Source of the DNA: Mesorhizobium sp. CAU 1732
GTDB lineage: Bacteria; Pseudomonadota; Alphaproteobacteria; Rhizobiales; Rhizobiaceae
Reading direction: 5' to 3'
Assembly: GCF_039888675.1 (NCBI RefSeq)
Contig: NZ_JBDQQR010000001.1
Location: 1,798,001 to 1,862,000 of the forward strand
DNA length: 64,000 nucleotides
This document shows, one piece after another, positions 38,846-48,720 of this stretch (positions are counted from its first letter, which is position 1; every line of letters starts with the position of its first letter). Position numbers and translations under genes: made by a program. A model generated the notes under the pieces. That model worked only from the letters and a program-made list of their open reading frames with translations, did not search any database and was not told where the DNA came from.

Positions 38846-40984
38846 ATGACCATGCTTTATGTCGTCATTCTCTGCGGCGTGCTGTCCATCGTCTACGCTT
38901 TGTGGGCGACGCAATCGGTCCTTGCGGCCGATCAGGGCAATGCACGCATGCAGGAGATTGCCGGCGCCATCCGTGAGGGTGCGCAGGCCTACCTGGCTCG
39001 CCAGTACACAACAATCGCCATCGTGGGCGTCGTCGTCTTCATTCTTGCCTGGTGGCTCCTGTCGGGCATCGCGGCAATCGGCTTCCTGATCGGTGCCGTG
39101 CTTTCGGGCGCTGCAGGCTTCATCGGCATGCACGTCTCCGTGCGCGCCAACGTCCGCACCGCGCAAGCCGCATCCAACAGCCTTGCCGCGGGCCTGGACA
39201 TCGCGTTCAAGTCAGGCGCCATCACCGGCATGCTGGTGGCTGGCCTCGCGCTCCTGGGCGTTTCCGTCTATTACCTCATCCTGATCGGCCCGATGGGCTT
39301 CGCGCCCGCCGACCGCACCGTGATCGACGCGCTCGTCTCGCTCGGTTTCGGCGCTTCGCTGATCTCGATCTTCGCGCGTCTGGGCGGCGGCATCTTCACC
39401 AAGGGTGCGGACGTCGGCGGCGACCTCGTCGGCAAGGTGGAAGCGGGAATTCCGGAGGACGACCCGCGCAATCCTGCGACGATTGCCGATAACGTCGGCG
39501 ACAATGTCGGTGACTGCGCCGGCATGGCGGCCGATCTGTTCGAGACCTATGCGGTGACCGTGGTCGCCACGATGGTTCTCGGTGCGATCTTCTTTGCCGG
39601 CACCGATGTGCTCGGCTCGGTGATGATCTATCCGCTCGCCATCTGCGGCGCGTGCATTCTCACCTCGATCATCGGCACGTTCTTCGTCAAGCTTGGTTCC
39701 AACGGTTCCATCATGGGCGCGCTCTACAAGGGCCTCATCGTGACCGGCCTTCTCACCGTGATCGGTGTGGCAGGCGCCACCTCGCTGACCATCGGCTGGG
39801 GCTCGATCGGCACCGTTGGCGGCATCGAGATCACCGGCTCCGCGCTCTTCACCTGCGGCCTGATCGGCCTCGTCGTGACCGGCCTCATCGTCGTGATCAC
39901 CGAGTACTACACCGGCACGGACAAGCGCCCGGTCAACTCGATCGCGCAGGCGTCGGTTACCGGCCATGGCACGAACGTCATCCAGGGTCTGGCGGTTTCG
40001 CTCGAATCGACGGCGCTTCCAGCCATCGTCATCATCGGCGGCATCCTGTCGACCTTCCAGCTTGCCGGCCTGTTCGGAACCGCGATCGCGGTCACGACCA
40101 TGCTGGGTCTCGCCGGCATGATCGTCGCGCTCGACGCGTTCGGTCCGGTCACCGACAATGCCGGCGGCATTGCCGAAATGGCCGGCCTTCCGCCGGAGGT
40201 GCGTCATTCGACCGACGCGCTCGACGCGGTCGGCAACACCACCAAGGCGGTCACCAAGGGCTACGCGATCGGCTCGGCCGGTCTCGGTGCGCTGGTGCTG
40301 TTCGCGGCCTATTCCTACGATCTGGAATATTTCGCCGCCAACAGCGACCAATATCCGTACTTCGCGGATATGGGTGAGATCTCGTTCTCGCTGTCGAACC
40401 CCTATGTCGTCGCCGGCCTGATCTTCGGCGGTCTCATCCCCTATCTCTTCGGCGGCATTGCGATGACGGCCGTCGGCCGCGCCGCGGGCGCGATCGTGGA
40501 AGAGGTGCGCAGGCAGTTCCGCGAGGACCCGGGCATCATGGCCGGCACGTCCAAGCCGAACTATGCACGTGCGGTCGATCTGCTGACCAAGGCGGCGATC
40601 AAGGAGATGATCATCCCGTCGCTGCTGCCGGTGTTGGCGCCGCTCGTCGTCTATTTCGGCGTGTTGCTGATTTCCGGTTCCAAGGCATCCGCCTTCGCGG
40701 CACTTGGCGCCTCGCTCCTGGGCGTGATCGTCAATGGCCTCTTTGTCGCCATCTCGATGACCTCGGGCGGCGGTGCGTGGGACAACGCCAAGAAGTCGTT
40801 CGAGGACGGTTTCACCGACAAGGACGGCGTGAAGCACCTGAAGGGCTCGGAAGCCCACAAGGCTTCGGTGACGGGCGACACTGTCGGCGATCCCTACAAG
40901 GACACGGCCGGTCCGGCGGTGAACCCCGCCATCAAGATCACCAACATCATGGCGCTCCTGCTGCTCGCAGTGCTCGCACACTGA
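38846..40984 (+). CDS. hppA: Proton-translocating pyrophosphatase, K+-independent
   Basis: Membrane enzyme of 712 residues with about 16 helices that couples pyrophosphate hydrolysis to proton export. The catalytic block is [20 protein letters not shown], then [22 protein letters not shown]467 in [10 protein letters not shown] marks the K+-independent class (Ala in the K+-dependent one). Start at 38846 gives [20 protein letters not shown]; the upstream open frame is a leader. A strong terminator follows. Confidence 0.96.
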   Translation: MTMLYVVILCGVLSIVYALWATQSVLAADQGNARMQEIAGAIREGAQAYLARQYTTIAIVGVVVFILAWWLLSGIAAIGFLIGAVLSGAAGFIGMHVSVRANVRTAQAASNSLAAGLDIAFKSGAITGMLVAGLALLGVSVYYLILIGPMGFAPADRTVIDALVSLGFGASLISIFARLGGGIFTKGADVGGDLVGKVEAGIPEDDPRNPATIADNVGDNVGDCAGMAADLFETYAVTVVATMVLGAIFFAGTDVLGSVMIYPLAICGACILTSIIGTFFVKLGSNGSIMGALYKGLIVTGLLTVIGVAGATSLTIGWGSIGTVGGIEITGSALFTCGLIGLVVTGLIVVITEYYTGTDKRPVNSIAQASVTGHGTNVIQGLAVSLESTALPAIVIIGGILSTFQLAGLFGTAIAVTTMLGLAGMIVALDAFGPVTDNAGGIAEMAGLPPEVRHSTDALDAVGNTTKAVTKGYAIGSAGLGALVLFAAYSYDLEYFAANSDQYPYFADMGEISFSLSNPYVVAGLIFGGLIPYLFGGIAMTAVGRAAGAIVEEVRRQFREDPGIMAGTSKPNYARAVDLLTKAAIKEMIIPSLLPVLAPLVVYFGVLLISGSKASAFAALGASLLGVIVNGLFVAISMTSGGGAWDNAKKSFEDGFTDKDGVKHLKGSEAHKASVTGDTVGDPYKDTAGPAVNPAIKITNIMALLLLAVLAH

Positions 40985-41004
40985 CCGCAGCCATCGCCAA
41001 ATGA

Positions 41005-41034
41005 AAAGCCGCGGGAGCGATCCCGCGGCTTTTT
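41005..41034. terminator. Bidirectional terminator between hppA and bamE
   Basis: Twelve-base arms AAAGCCGCGGGA and TCCCGCGGCTTT around GCGA, with further T on both strands (TTTT on plus, CTTTTCAT on minus). It serves the two convergent genes. Confidence 0.88.
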
Positions 41035-41077
41035 CGCATTCTCGAAGGCTTGTCAGACGGCCAGGCCGCCTGTGTCG

Positions 41078-41587
41078 TCAGAAGCCGCTATTGGCGCCTG
41101 GAAGTTGCGGCGTACCGGCGACGCCGGTCAGCAACTGGCCGATGAAGTTCTGGTCCTTGCCGCCGGTCGGCGTGGTGCGCGTCACGAAGTCGAAGACCCG
41201 TCCGTCCTGCATGCCGTAATTCGCGATGTTGGCCACGCGGCCATCGGCGCCGAAATAGACGGCCAGAATGCGTTGGTCGGCGACGCGCGGATTCATGAAG
41301 GCAACCGGGCGCACGCGCGTCTGCGAAATGTAGTAGAAAACCTCGTTGTCGAAGGTCGCCTTGGTCGACGGCGTCCCAAGCGCCAGCAGCACCTGCTCGC
41401 GGCTGGAGCCGACCGGCGCCATGTCCAGGGTCTCCTGGTCGATGACGTAGCCATGCGTCAGCGTCTCGCTGGGCGTGAGCGTATTGGCCGCATTGCAGCC
41501 GGCAAGAAGGAGCGTCGCTCCCACCGCCACGAGAACGGCGGTCGCCGGACGGGCGTTACCCGACTTGAAATTCCGCGCTTGCACCAT
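41078..41587 (-). CDS. bamE: Outer-membrane assembly lipoprotein BamE (SmpA/OmlA)
   Basis: Part of the BAM complex that inserts beta-barrel proteins. 169 residues. Signal peptide and lipobox LLLAGC give C31 as the lipidated residue. The BamE domain shows ETLTHGYVIDQETLDMAPVGSSREQVLLALGTPSTK and FYYISQ. GAGGGAG lies just upstream of the ATG at 41587; an ATG four codons earlier is possible. It diverges from the bc1-chaperone gene by 120 bases. Confidence 0.92.
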   Translation of the reverse strand: MVQARNFKSGNARPATAVLVAVGATLLLAGCNAANTLTPSETLTHGYVIDQETLDMAPVGSSREQVLLALGTPSTKATFDNEVFYYISQTRVRPVAFMNPRVADQRILAVYFGADGRVANIANYGMQDGRVFDFVTRTTPTGGKDQNFIGQLLTGVAGTPQLPGANSGF

Positions 41588-41707
41588 CAACTCCCTCATA
41601 TCCCCAACAGCCCCGTGGCTTGCACCGGGCGGCAAAAGCGGTAAACCAGCTTGCGAGGCGATGCAACCGCAGCGCAAATCGAAACCATCGTTCGGAAAGC
41701 ATTCGGC

Positions 41708-42262
41708 ATGTTCAAATCCATCATGAGCTTCGGCCGAAGCCCGAACAAGGACGTGATCGACGCGCTGTACGAACGAATCGTGGCGGCGGCGCGGCAGGAA
41801 CCGTTCTATTCGCAGTGGAATGTACCTGACACGCCGCTTGGGCGCTTTGAAATGCTCAGCGTCCACGTCTTCCTGTTTCTCGAGCGCTCGCGCGGCCACG
41901 CGGACATGTCCGGCATCGCCCAGAAGCTTACCGACGAGTTTTTCAAGGACGTCGAGCATTCGCTGCGCGAGTTGGGGATAGGCGATCTGGGCGTGCCCAA
42001 ACGAATGAAGAAGCTCGCGAAGATGTTTTACGGCCGTGCCGAATCCTATTCGGCGGCACTCGCCGCGGGCGATCAGGCAGCCTTGGCCGCAGCCCTGTCG
42101 CGCAACATCTGGCCGACCGAGGAGCCTCGCAGCGAAGCCAAGCCGCTAGCGGCCTATATGTTCGAGGCGACCGCGCATCTTGCCGGGTTGGACGACGCCG
42201 CGTTGATGTCGGGCGCGATTTCCTATCCCGATGCCGACAAAACTCCGGGTGTGCAGTCATGA
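41708..42262 (+). CDS. Ubiquinol-cytochrome c chaperone family protein (CBP3-like)
   Basis: 184 residues. The block RFEMLSVHVFLFLERSRG ... AQKLTDEFFKDVEHSLRELGIGDLGVPKRMKKLAKMFYGRAESY is typical of the CBP3/UQCC1 family, which assists cytochrome bc1 assembly in mitochondria and alphaproteobacteria. The TGA stop overlaps the next ATG (ATGA), so it is coupled to the DUF177 gene. Confidence 0.9.
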   Translation: MFKSIMSFGRSPNKDVIDALYERIVAAARQEPFYSQWNVPDTPLGRFEMLSVHVFLFLERSRGHADMSGIAQKLTDEFFKDVEHSLRELGIGDLGVPKRMKKLAKMFYGRAESYSAALAAGDQAALAAALSRNIWPTEEPRSEAKPLAAYMFEATAHLAGLDDAALMSGAISYPDADKTPGVQS

Positions 42263-42807
42263 GCGAATCGAAAGTAAGCCCAATTGCGTACCCGGTGAGC
42301 ATCGCGCGGTTGCCGACCAAGGGTATGCTGGTGAAGATCGAGGCAGACGTCGATCAGCGTGCGGCCCTGGCGTCGGAACATGGCCTTCGCGCCGTCGAAC
42401 GTTTTCGCGCCGAGTTGGAGGTGACCTCCTGGAAAAAGGGCGGCGTCAAGGTCGTCGGACGGGTGAGGGCTGCGATCGTGCAGGACTGCATTGTCACGCT
42501 CGATCCCCTCGAGGCAAGCGTGGACGAGGAGATTTCCGCCATTTTCGTCCCCGAAGGATCCAAGCTCACATTGCCGAAAACCTCGGCTGAAGGCGAGATT
42601 CTGCTCGACGCGGAAGGCGAGGACGGTCCGGAACTCTTCTCGGGCGACTCGATCGACGTGGGCCAACTCGCCGAAGAGCACTTCGTGCTGGGGATCGATC
42701 CATATCCCCGCAAGGCGGGTGTCGCTCTTGAAGGCGCGGGCAACGGTGAAGACGAGCCACGCGGCCCGCTCTACGAAAAGCTCGCGGCGCTGAGGAAGAA
42801 ACTCTGA
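42259..42807 (+). CDS. DUF177 (YceD-like) protein
   Basis: 182 residues. Family members (YceD) associate with 23S rRNA processing and lie next to rpmF/plsX. The conserved part is VVGRVRAAIVQDCIVTLDPLEASVDEEISAIFVPEG, including the single-cysteine QDC motif, and the tail NPF-like ending is replaced here by GPLYEKLAALRKKL. rpmF is not adjacent, as is usual in this order. The start overlaps the upstream gene's stop by 4 bases. Confidence 0.85.
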   Translation: MSESKVSPIAYPVSIARLPTKGMLVKIEADVDQRAALASEHGLRAVERFRAELEVTSWKKGGVKVVGRVRAAIVQDCIVTLDPLEASVDEEISAIFVPEGSKLTLPKTSAEGEILLDAEGEDGPELFSGDSIDVGQLAEEHFVLGIDPYPRKAGVALEGAGNGEDEPRGPLYEKLAALRKKL

Positions 42808-42918
42808 ATTGACGCATAGCTGCTCCGAAAGCGGTTGTGCGGCAGCGCAAAAGCGGTATTTTCGCCCAGACTTTTTGACATCAGTCCCGGTTCGGGGGAC
42901 GAGAAAGACGATTGCCGC

Positions 42919-43986
42919 TTGATACGCATCGCCATTGACGCAATGGGTGGGGACCACGGTCCCGAAGTCACCATCGCTGGCCTTCAGAAGGTTGTCGAGC
43001 GCCGCCCGGACGTGCGCTTTCATATCTTCGGCCGCGACGAACGCGTGCGGCCGCAACTTGCCAAGTTCCCGCGCGTGGCGGAGGTCAGCGAGTTCACGCA
43101 TTGCGATGTCGCTGTCCGCATGGATGACAAGCCGAGCCAGGCGCTTCGTCAGGGCCGGTGGAAATCATCGATGTGGAAAGCCATCGAGGCGGTGAAGACC
43201 AACGACGCAGACGTTTGCGTGTCGGCGGGCAATACCGGCGCGCTCATGGCGATGTCCAAATTCTGCCTGCGCACGATGGTCAGCATCGAGCGTCCGGCGA
43301 TCGCAGCCATCTGGCCGACATCACGCGGCGAGAGCGTCGTGCTCGACGTCGGCGCGACGATCGGGGCCGATGCGCACCAATTGATCGACTTTGCGATTCT
43401 CGGTTCGGCCATGGCCCGCGCCATCTTCGCCATCGAGCGGCCGTCCGTCGGCCTGCTCAATGTTGGCGTCGAGGAGGTCAAGGGACAGGAAGAGGTCAAG
43501 GAAGCCGGGCGCTTGTTGCGCGAGGCGAACCTCAAATCCATGGATTATCACGGATTCGTCGAGGGCGACGATATCGGCAAGGGATCGGTCGACGTCGTCG
43601 TCACCGAAGGCTTTGCCGGCAACATCGCGCTGAAGACGGCGGAAGGAACCGCAAGACAGATCGGTGGTTATCTTCGCGAGGCGATGAGCCGTACCTTGAT
43701 GTCCAAGATCGGCGCCGTGTTCGCGCGTGACGCGTTCAACCGTCTCCGCGAAAAGATGGACGTGCGCAAGATCAACGGCGGCGTGTTCCTCGGCCTGAAC
43801 GGGATCGTCGTGAAAAGCCATGGCGGAACCGACGACGAAGGCTTTGCCGCGGCAGTCGAGCTTGGCTACGACATGGCCCGCAGCCGGTTGATCGACGGCA
43901 TCCGTCGCGACATCGAGGCCTTCCATGGCCATATCGCCGAAAAACGCATTGCGATGGAAGAAGATTCCGCCGCGAGTGAGGACTAA
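42919..43986 (+). CDS. plsX: Phosphate acyltransferase PlsX
   Basis: Makes acyl-phosphate from acyl-ACP for phospholipid synthesis. 355 residues. The start is TTG at 42919, chosen because [20 protein letters not shown] is the conserved N-terminus and the 28 upstream codons are not. Further blocks: [17 protein letters not shown] and [23 protein letters not shown]. It is 6 bases ahead of fabH. Confidence 0.94.
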   Translation: MIRIAIDAMGGDHGPEVTIAGLQKVVERRPDVRFHIFGRDERVRPQLAKFPRVAEVSEFTHCDVAVRMDDKPSQALRQGRWKSSMWKAIEAVKTNDADVCVSAGNTGALMAMSKFCLRTMVSIERPAIAAIWPTSRGESVVLDVGATIGADAHQLIDFAILGSAMARAIFAIERPSVGLLNVGVEEVKGQEEVKEAGRLLREANLKSMDYHGFVEGDDIGKGSVDVVVTEGFAGNIALKTAEGTARQIGGYLREAMSRTLMSKIGAVFARDAFNRLREKMDVRKINGGVFLGLNGIVVKSHGGTDDEGFAAAVELGYDMARSRLIDGIRRDIEAFHGHIAEKRIAMEEDSAASED

Positions 43987-43992
43987 CACACC

Positions 43993-44964
43993 ATGATCAG
44001 ATCAGTCGTGCGCGGCGTGGGCACTGCTCTCCCGCGCCGCATCATGAAGAATGCCGAGTTCGAGACGCTCGTCGATACGACCGATGAGTGGATCGTGCAG
44101 CGCACCGGCATCGAACAGCGCTACATCGCTGCCGACGATGAGACGACGGCATCGCTTGGCGAAGCCGCCGCGCGCGCCGCGCTCGACCACGCGGGGCTGA
44201 CGCCTGACGATATCGACATCATCGTGCTCGCGACCTCGACCCCGAACAATACGTTCCCAGCGACTGCGGTGGAGATCCAGCAGCGTCTGGGCATGCACCA
44301 CGGCTTCGCCTTCGATCTTCAGGCCGTGTGCTCCGGTTTCGTCTTCGCGGTGACGACGGCCGACGCGCATCTGCGTGCAGGGTTGGGGAAGCGCGCCCTG
44401 GTCATCGGATCGGAGACGTTTTCGCGCATTCTCGACTGGACCGATCGCACCACGAGCGTCCTGTTCGGTGATGGCGCCGGCGCCGTGATCCTCGAGATCG
44501 AGGAAAACCAGGGCACACCGGCCGATCGCGGCATCATCGCGTGCAGCCTGCGCTCCGACGGCAGCCACCGCGACAAGCTCTATGTCGATGGCGGTCCCTC
44601 CACGACTGGGACGGTCGGCGTCCTCAGGATGGAGGGGCGCGAGGTCTTCAAGCACGCGGTCGGCATGATCACCGATGTGGTGGAGGACGTCTTCGCCCAA
44701 AGTGGGATCACTGCGGACGATCTCGACTGGTTCGTGCCGCATCAGGCGAACAAGCGCATCATCGATGCGTCCGCCAGAAAGCTGGGCATCGCCGAGGAAA
44801 AGGTGGTCATCACCGTCAATCTCCACGGAAACACCTCCGCCGCCTCCGTTCCGCTGGCGCTTGGTACTGCCGTCAAGGACGGGCGCATCAAACAAGGCGA
44901 TCTCGTCCTGCTCGAGGCGATGGGCGGTGGCTTCACCTGGGGCGCGATCCTGCTTCGCTGGTAA
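43993..44964 (+). CDS. fabH: Beta-ketoacyl-ACP synthase III
   Basis: Starts fatty-acid synthesis from acetyl-CoA and malonyl-ACP. 323 residues. Catalytic C113 (LQAVCSGF), His in [11 protein letters not shown] and Asn in [11 protein letters not shown] form the triad. The pair plsX-fabH is widely conserved, and ihfA follows. Start ATG 43993 gives [16 protein letters not shown]. Confidence 0.96.
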   Translation: MIRSVVRGVGTALPRRIMKNAEFETLVDTTDEWIVQRTGIEQRYIAADDETTASLGEAAARAALDHAGLTPDDIDIIVLATSTPNNTFPATAVEIQQRLGMHHGFAFDLQAVCSGFVFAVTTADAHLRAGLGKRALVIGSETFSRILDWTDRTTSVLFGDGAGAVILEIEENQGTPADRGIIACSLRSDGSHRDKLYVDGGPSTTGTVGVLRMEGREVFKHAVGMITDVVEDVFAQSGITADDLDWFVPHQANKRIIDASARKLGIAEEKVVITVNLHGNTSAASVPLALGTAVKDGRIKQGDLVLLEAMGGGFTWGAILLRW

Positions 44965-45078
44965 ACGCGCGCGCAACCACGTTGCGAAGTTCGCTTCTTG
45001 ACCTGGCCCGGCCAATTCCTTAACGTCGCGAAATATTGAGGTTTTCAGTTTTTTCGACGACATGGTTGGACGGCCCGG

Positions 45079-45402
45079 ATGGGGGGAACGACACTTACGC
45101 GCGCTGATCTGGCCGAGGCCGTTTACCGGAAGGTAGGGCTCTCGCGAACCGAGTCCGCGCAGCTTGTCGAGATGGTTCTGGACGAGATCTGTGAAGCGAT
45201 CGTTCGCGGAGAGACTGTCAAGCTCTCTTCCTTCGCGACCTTCCATGTCCGCGACAAGAACGAACGCATCGGCCGCAATCCCAAGACCGGTGAGGAAGTC
45301 CCGATTCTTCCGCGCCGCGTGATGACCTTCAAGGCATCGAACGTGCTCAAGCAGCGTATTTTGCGCTCGCATCAGGGCATGAAGAGCAAGGCGCGCAAGT
45401 AG
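45079..45402 (+). CDS. ihfA: Integration host factor, alpha subunit
   Basis: 107 residues, DNA-bending HU/IHF protein. The N-terminal helices ([32 protein letters not shown]), the arm region ([30 protein letters not shown]) and the length match IhfA. The ATG at 45079 lacks a strong ribosome site, but no better start is visible. merR follows at 116 bases. Confidence 0.93.
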   Translation: MGGTTLTRADLAEAVYRKVGLSRTESAQLVEMVLDEICEAIVRGETVKLSSFATFHVRDKNERIGRNPKTGEEVPILPRRVMTFKASNVLKQRILRSHQGMKSKARK

Positions 45403-45517
45403 ACGCCGCACAGCCGCATGACGACATCTCTGTGCACAGTTCCGAAGCGTGCTTGAATAGAGCGCGCCAAAGCGCTGAAATGCTGGACGATTCGCAATTC
45501 TGGAGCGCGTGACTGCA

Positions 45518-46057
45518 ATGGACAAGAGTCCTGACGCCTTTCGCACGATCAGCGAGGTTGCGGAGCAACTGGATTTGCCGCAGCACGTGCTGCGCTTCTG
45601 GGAAACCCGCTTCAACCAGATCAAGCCGATGAAGCGCGGCGGCGGCCGACGCTATTACCGGCCGCAGGACGTGGAGCTCATCAAGGGCATCCGCCACATG
45701 CTCTACGATCAGGGCTACACCATCAAGGGTGTGCAGAAGCTCCTGCGCGACAATGGAAATCAGTTCCTGGTCGCGATCGGCTCTGGCGACATGGCCGCCG
45801 TCGAAGCGATCACCCAGCGCAAGCAGCAGGAAGCCGAAGCCGAGGCGAGGGCCATGCAGCCGCGCGCCGAGGACGAGATGCTGGTCGGCCAGCCGCGCGT
45901 AAAACCCGGCCGACGCTTCTTCGGTCTCGGCAAGGGCGAGGAAGACGGTCCGGTCCAGAGTGGCGATGGTCGTCTCTCGCGTGACAACCGCGCGCTTCTC
46001 CAGGAGGCTCTGTTCGACCTGCTCGAATGCAAGCGGCTGCTCGATCAGGTTCGATAG
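45518..46057 (+). CDS. MerR-family transcriptional regulator
   Basis: 179 residues. N-terminal MerR helix-turn-helix ([46 protein letters not shown]), then a helical linker and a charged tail. It lies downstream of fabH-ihfA as in most rhizobia; its target is unknown. Start 45518 is the ATG; an earlier in-frame start at 45509 is GTG. It is not followed by a tRNA gene in this window. Confidence 0.9.
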   Translation: MDKSPDAFRTISEVAEQLDLPQHVLRFWETRFNQIKPMKRGGGRRYYRPQDVELIKGIRHMLYDQGYTIKGVQKLLRDNGNQFLVAIGSGDMAAVEAITQRKQQEAEAEARAMQPRAEDEMLVGQPRVKPGRRFFGLGKGEEDGPVQSGDGRLSRDNRALLQEALFDLLECKRLLDQVR

Positions 46058-46420
46058 CGACTGCTCTTTCCTTCTTCTTCGCTGCCGTCCGTCGAATCGC
46101 ACGGATGCCGGGTCGATGCGTCTGCCGCAACGTGCCCGATGTGCCCCTAAATGGTCGCATTGTAAGCGGTGACGGGTGTCCTGTGGGCCGGCCCCGGGCG
46201 TGGTCTCCGACCCTCTTTCACCTTTTCCGATCACGAATTGCGACAGGTTTTGGAGCCTCAAGTTTCGATAGATCACGCTGCGCCTAATCTAATGGGGCCT
46301 ACTTCCAGCGACTTGGCTAACGCGCCAAATACAACGCTTCACTTGAAAATGACGATAGCTTCGCTGCGCCCGAAGGTTGCGACGATGGCTCATGAGCTCG
46401 CGCTATGGATGTGCCGCGAT

Positions 46421-46439
46421 ACGAAATTTTTCATTTCGT
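46421..46439. promoter_or_regulatory. Inverted repeat upstream of the exoL promoter
   Basis: Seven-base arms ACGAAAT and ATTTCGT around TTTTC, 25 bases upstream of the candidate -35 box. A possible regulator site or a small RNA hairpin. Confidence 0.4.
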
Positions 46440-46463
46440 GAACGGTCTGGGCGGAGCGGTTAA

Positions 46464-46492
46464 TTGACAATTGCTACGGTGCACAAAACAAT
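46464..46492 (+). promoter_or_regulatory. Candidate sigma70-type promoter of exoL-A-M-N-P
   Basis: A perfect TTGACA (46464-46469), 17-base spacer and AACAAT (46487-46492) lie about 43 bases before the exoL ATG. The -35 is inside AATTG-A-CAATT (46462-46472), a palindrome that a repressor could use. Confidence 0.6.
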
Positions 46493-46534
46493 GCTGCAGC
46501 GCACAAGAAGCGAACTCCAGTGCGAGGTGCAACG

Positions 46535-47710
46535 ATGGCCGCAGGCGACATGCTGCACATACTTTATGTCGTACACGACCTGTCGGACCCAGCGGTCCGG
46601 CGTCGAACGACGATGCTGAAAGCCGGCGGCGCGACCGTTTCGCTGGCGGGATTCAGGCGGACGGCAGCGCCGGTGACGTCGATCGAAGGGGTCGTCCCGA
46701 TCGATCTCGGCGTAACCGAGGACGGACGCTTCGACCAGCGGCTGCTGGCGGTGGCGCGTGCCTCTCTGGCTGCGAAACGGCTGTTCGGAACGGTTCTCGA
46801 ACCCGACGTGATCATTGCCCGCAATCTCGAAATGTTGACGATCGCGCGTCGGGCGAAGTCGGTATTCGGATGGACTGCGCCGGTGGTGTACGAGTGCCTC
46901 GATATCCACCGCCTCGTTCTGCGCAACGATATCGTCGGCACGACGCTCCGTGCATCCGAACGCGCACTGGGTCGCGGCGTCAGCCTGTTGATGACCAGCT
47001 CGCCGGCCTTTGTCGCGAATTACTTCACGCGATTTGGCCAGGTTTCGGCACCGATCGAACTGGTCGAGAACCGCTTTCTCGAACTCGAGAAGGGCCAAAC
47101 GGCAGCAGCGCCGCTTCCGGCCGACGGGCCTTGGCGCATCGGCTGGTTTGGCGCCTTGCGCTGTCGCAGGTCGCTCGAACTGCTTGCGGCGTTCACCCGG
47201 CATCACGCCGGGCGGTACGAGGTCGTGCTGCGCGGGCGACCGGCGCTGTCGGAATTCCCGGATTTTCACGGCTTCGTCGACGCCGAGCCCCATCTGACCT
47301 TTGAGGGGGCATACCGCAATCCCGAGGACATCGCCCGGATTTATGGCGACGTGCATTTCGCCTGGGCGATCGATTTCTTCGAGGAAGGGCAGAACTCCAA
47401 ATGGCTCTTGCCGAACCGGCTCTACGAAGGTTGCAGGTTCGGCGCTGTCCCGATCACCATGGCCGGAACCGAAACATCGAAACTCGCGCGTGAGCGCGGC
47501 GTCGGACTGGAACTCGAAGACGCCAGCGTCGCAGCGATGACCGAAGCGTTGGAGGCCGTCGATGCGGCGTCCTACGGCGCGATGAAACAGCGGCTTCTCG
47601 CCGGTGGTCCGGCGACCTGGTCCTACGGGCTCGCCGACTGCCGTGCGCTCGTGGGCAAGCTTGCCGCGCTCGCATCACCCCATCGTCAACCGCTGGCGGC
47701 CGCGTCATGA
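46535..47710 (+). CDS. exoL: Glycosyltransferase, ExoL-like
   Basis: 391 residues, GT4-type two-domain transferase without a signal peptide. It begins LHILYVVHDLSDPAVRRRTTML and contains a C-terminal half with NSKWLLPNRLYEGCRFGAVPI, where GT4 enzymes bind the nucleotide sugar. In S. meliloti exoL precedes exoA and exoM in the same order as here and adds a glucose to the succinoglycan unit. Identity therefore rests on sequence style and order. GAGGTG is 5 bases before ATG 46535. The stop overlaps the exoA ATG. Confidence 0.75.
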   Translation: MAAGDMLHILYVVHDLSDPAVRRRTTMLKAGGATVSLAGFRRTAAPVTSIEGVVPIDLGVTEDGRFDQRLLAVARASLAAKRLFGTVLEPDVIIARNLEMLTIARRAKSVFGWTAPVVYECLDIHRLVLRNDIVGTTLRASERALGRGVSLLMTSSPAFVANYFTRFGQVSAPIELVENRFLELEKGQTAAAPLPADGPWRIGWFGALRCRRSLELLAAFTRHHAGRYEVVLRGRPALSEFPDFHGFVDAEPHLTFEGAYRNPEDIARIYGDVHFAWAIDFFEEGQNSKWLLPNRLYEGCRFGAVPITMAGTETSKLARERGVGLELEDASVAAMTEALEAVDAASYGAMKQRLLAGGPATWSYGLADCRALVGKLAALASPHRQPLAAAS

Positions 47711-48720
47711 AGAGAGAAGCCGAAACGATGCGCGACGAAGACCTGCCATCCGTCCTGATCGTCATCCCCTGCCTCAACGAGGCGGTGCATATCGGCGGTC
47801 TTCTGGGCAAGATCCGCAAGGGGCTCGACGGCATCGATGCGAAGATCGTCGTGGCCGATGGCGGCAGCACCGACGGCACCATTGCGATCGTTGAGGAGTT
47901 CGCTGCCCGGCACGACGATGTCGTCCTTCTGCACAATCCCAAGCGCATCCAGGGCCCCGCGATCAACCTCGCGGTGGAGCGTTATGGCGACGGCTTCACC
48001 TATCTGCTGCGGATCGATGCGCATGGGCGCTATCCGGCTGATTATTGCGTGCAATTGCTCCGCGACGGCGTGAAGACGAATGCGGATTCCGTCGTCGTTT
48101 CGATGAAGACCGAGGGCCGCAGCCTCTTCCAGCAGGCGACGGCGGCCGCGCAGAACTCGCGTCTCGGCACCGGCGGCTCCATGCATCGCCATGCCTCGAA
48201 TGGCGCGTGGGTCGACCATGGCCACCATGCATTGATGCGCATCGCTGCGTTTCGACAGGTCGGCGGCTACGACGAGAGCTTCAGTCACAACGAGGACGCG
48301 GAACTGGATCACCGGCTGCGGGCCGCCGGGTTTCGCATCTGGCTCAGCGGCGGCACATACATGATCTATTATCCGCGCAGCACGCCCCAAGCCCTGTTTC
48401 GCCAATACATGTCCTACGGGCAAGGGCGGGCTCGGAACATGATGAAGCATCGCAGCGTTCCCAAGCTGCGCCAGGCCTTGCCGCTGCTGGTCTTCCCCAC
48501 GGCGCTTTTCGCGCTCCTTGCAGTGGTCCACTGGTCGGCTTCGCTGCCGCTTGTCATCTGGGCGCTCGCCTGTCTGGGCTATGCAGGCGCGATGGCGTTG
48601 AAGCGGGGCAATCCCGGTCTGGTGCTGGCCGGGGTCTCGGCAATGGTCATGCACCTCGCGTGGTCGTTTGGCTTCTGGCTTCAGATGATCACCAACGCAC
48701 CGCGGAGGCGCTCTGCTTGA
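47707..48720 (+). CDS. exoA: Glycosyltransferase family 2, ExoA-like
   Basis: 337 residues. GT2 domain (about 15-250) with VVADGGSTDGT for the nucleotide sugar, LRIDAHGRYP and a catalytic-side NEDAELDHRLR; membrane-associated C-terminal helices (LPLLVFPTALFALLAVVHW and on). In S. meliloti ExoA adds the third sugar, a glucose. It overlaps exoL by 4 bases and shares one base with exoM. Confidence 0.85.
   Translation: MKREAETMRDEDLPSVLIVIPCLNEAVHIGGLLGKIRKGLDGIDAKIVVADGGSTDGTIAIVEEFAARHDDVVLLHNPKRIQGPAINLAVERYGDGFTYLLRIDAHGRYPADYCVQLLRDGVKTNADSVVVSMKTEGRSLFQQATAAAQNSRLGTGGSMHRHASNGAWVDHGHHALMRIAAFRQVGGYDESFSHNEDAELDHRLRAAGFRIWLSGGTYMIYYPRSTPQALFRQYMSYGQGRARNMMKHRSVPKLRQALPLLVFPTALFALLAVVHWSASLPLVIWALACLGYAGAMALKRGNPGLVLAGVSAMVMHLAWSFGFWLQMITNAPRRRSA

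Larger units (their letters stand above)
46058..46534. other. 477-base non-coding gap before the exo operon
   Basis: No gene is visible. The second half is clearly AT-richer than its surroundings. It holds an inverted repeat ACGAAAT-TTTTC-ATTTCGT (46421-46439) and the candidate exoL promoter with a palindrome over its -35. It separates the housekeeping run from the polysaccharide cluster. Confidence 0.65.

Noticed and set aside
39212..40981. Long minus-strand frame opposite hppA
   Set aside because: Charge-rich, repeat-free composition without motifs, exactly antisense to a clear hppA.
46141..46260. Possible tRNA after merR, expected in some rhizobia
   Set aside because: The sequence does not fold into a cloverleaf and lacks the tRNA-Pro start and T-loop motifs.
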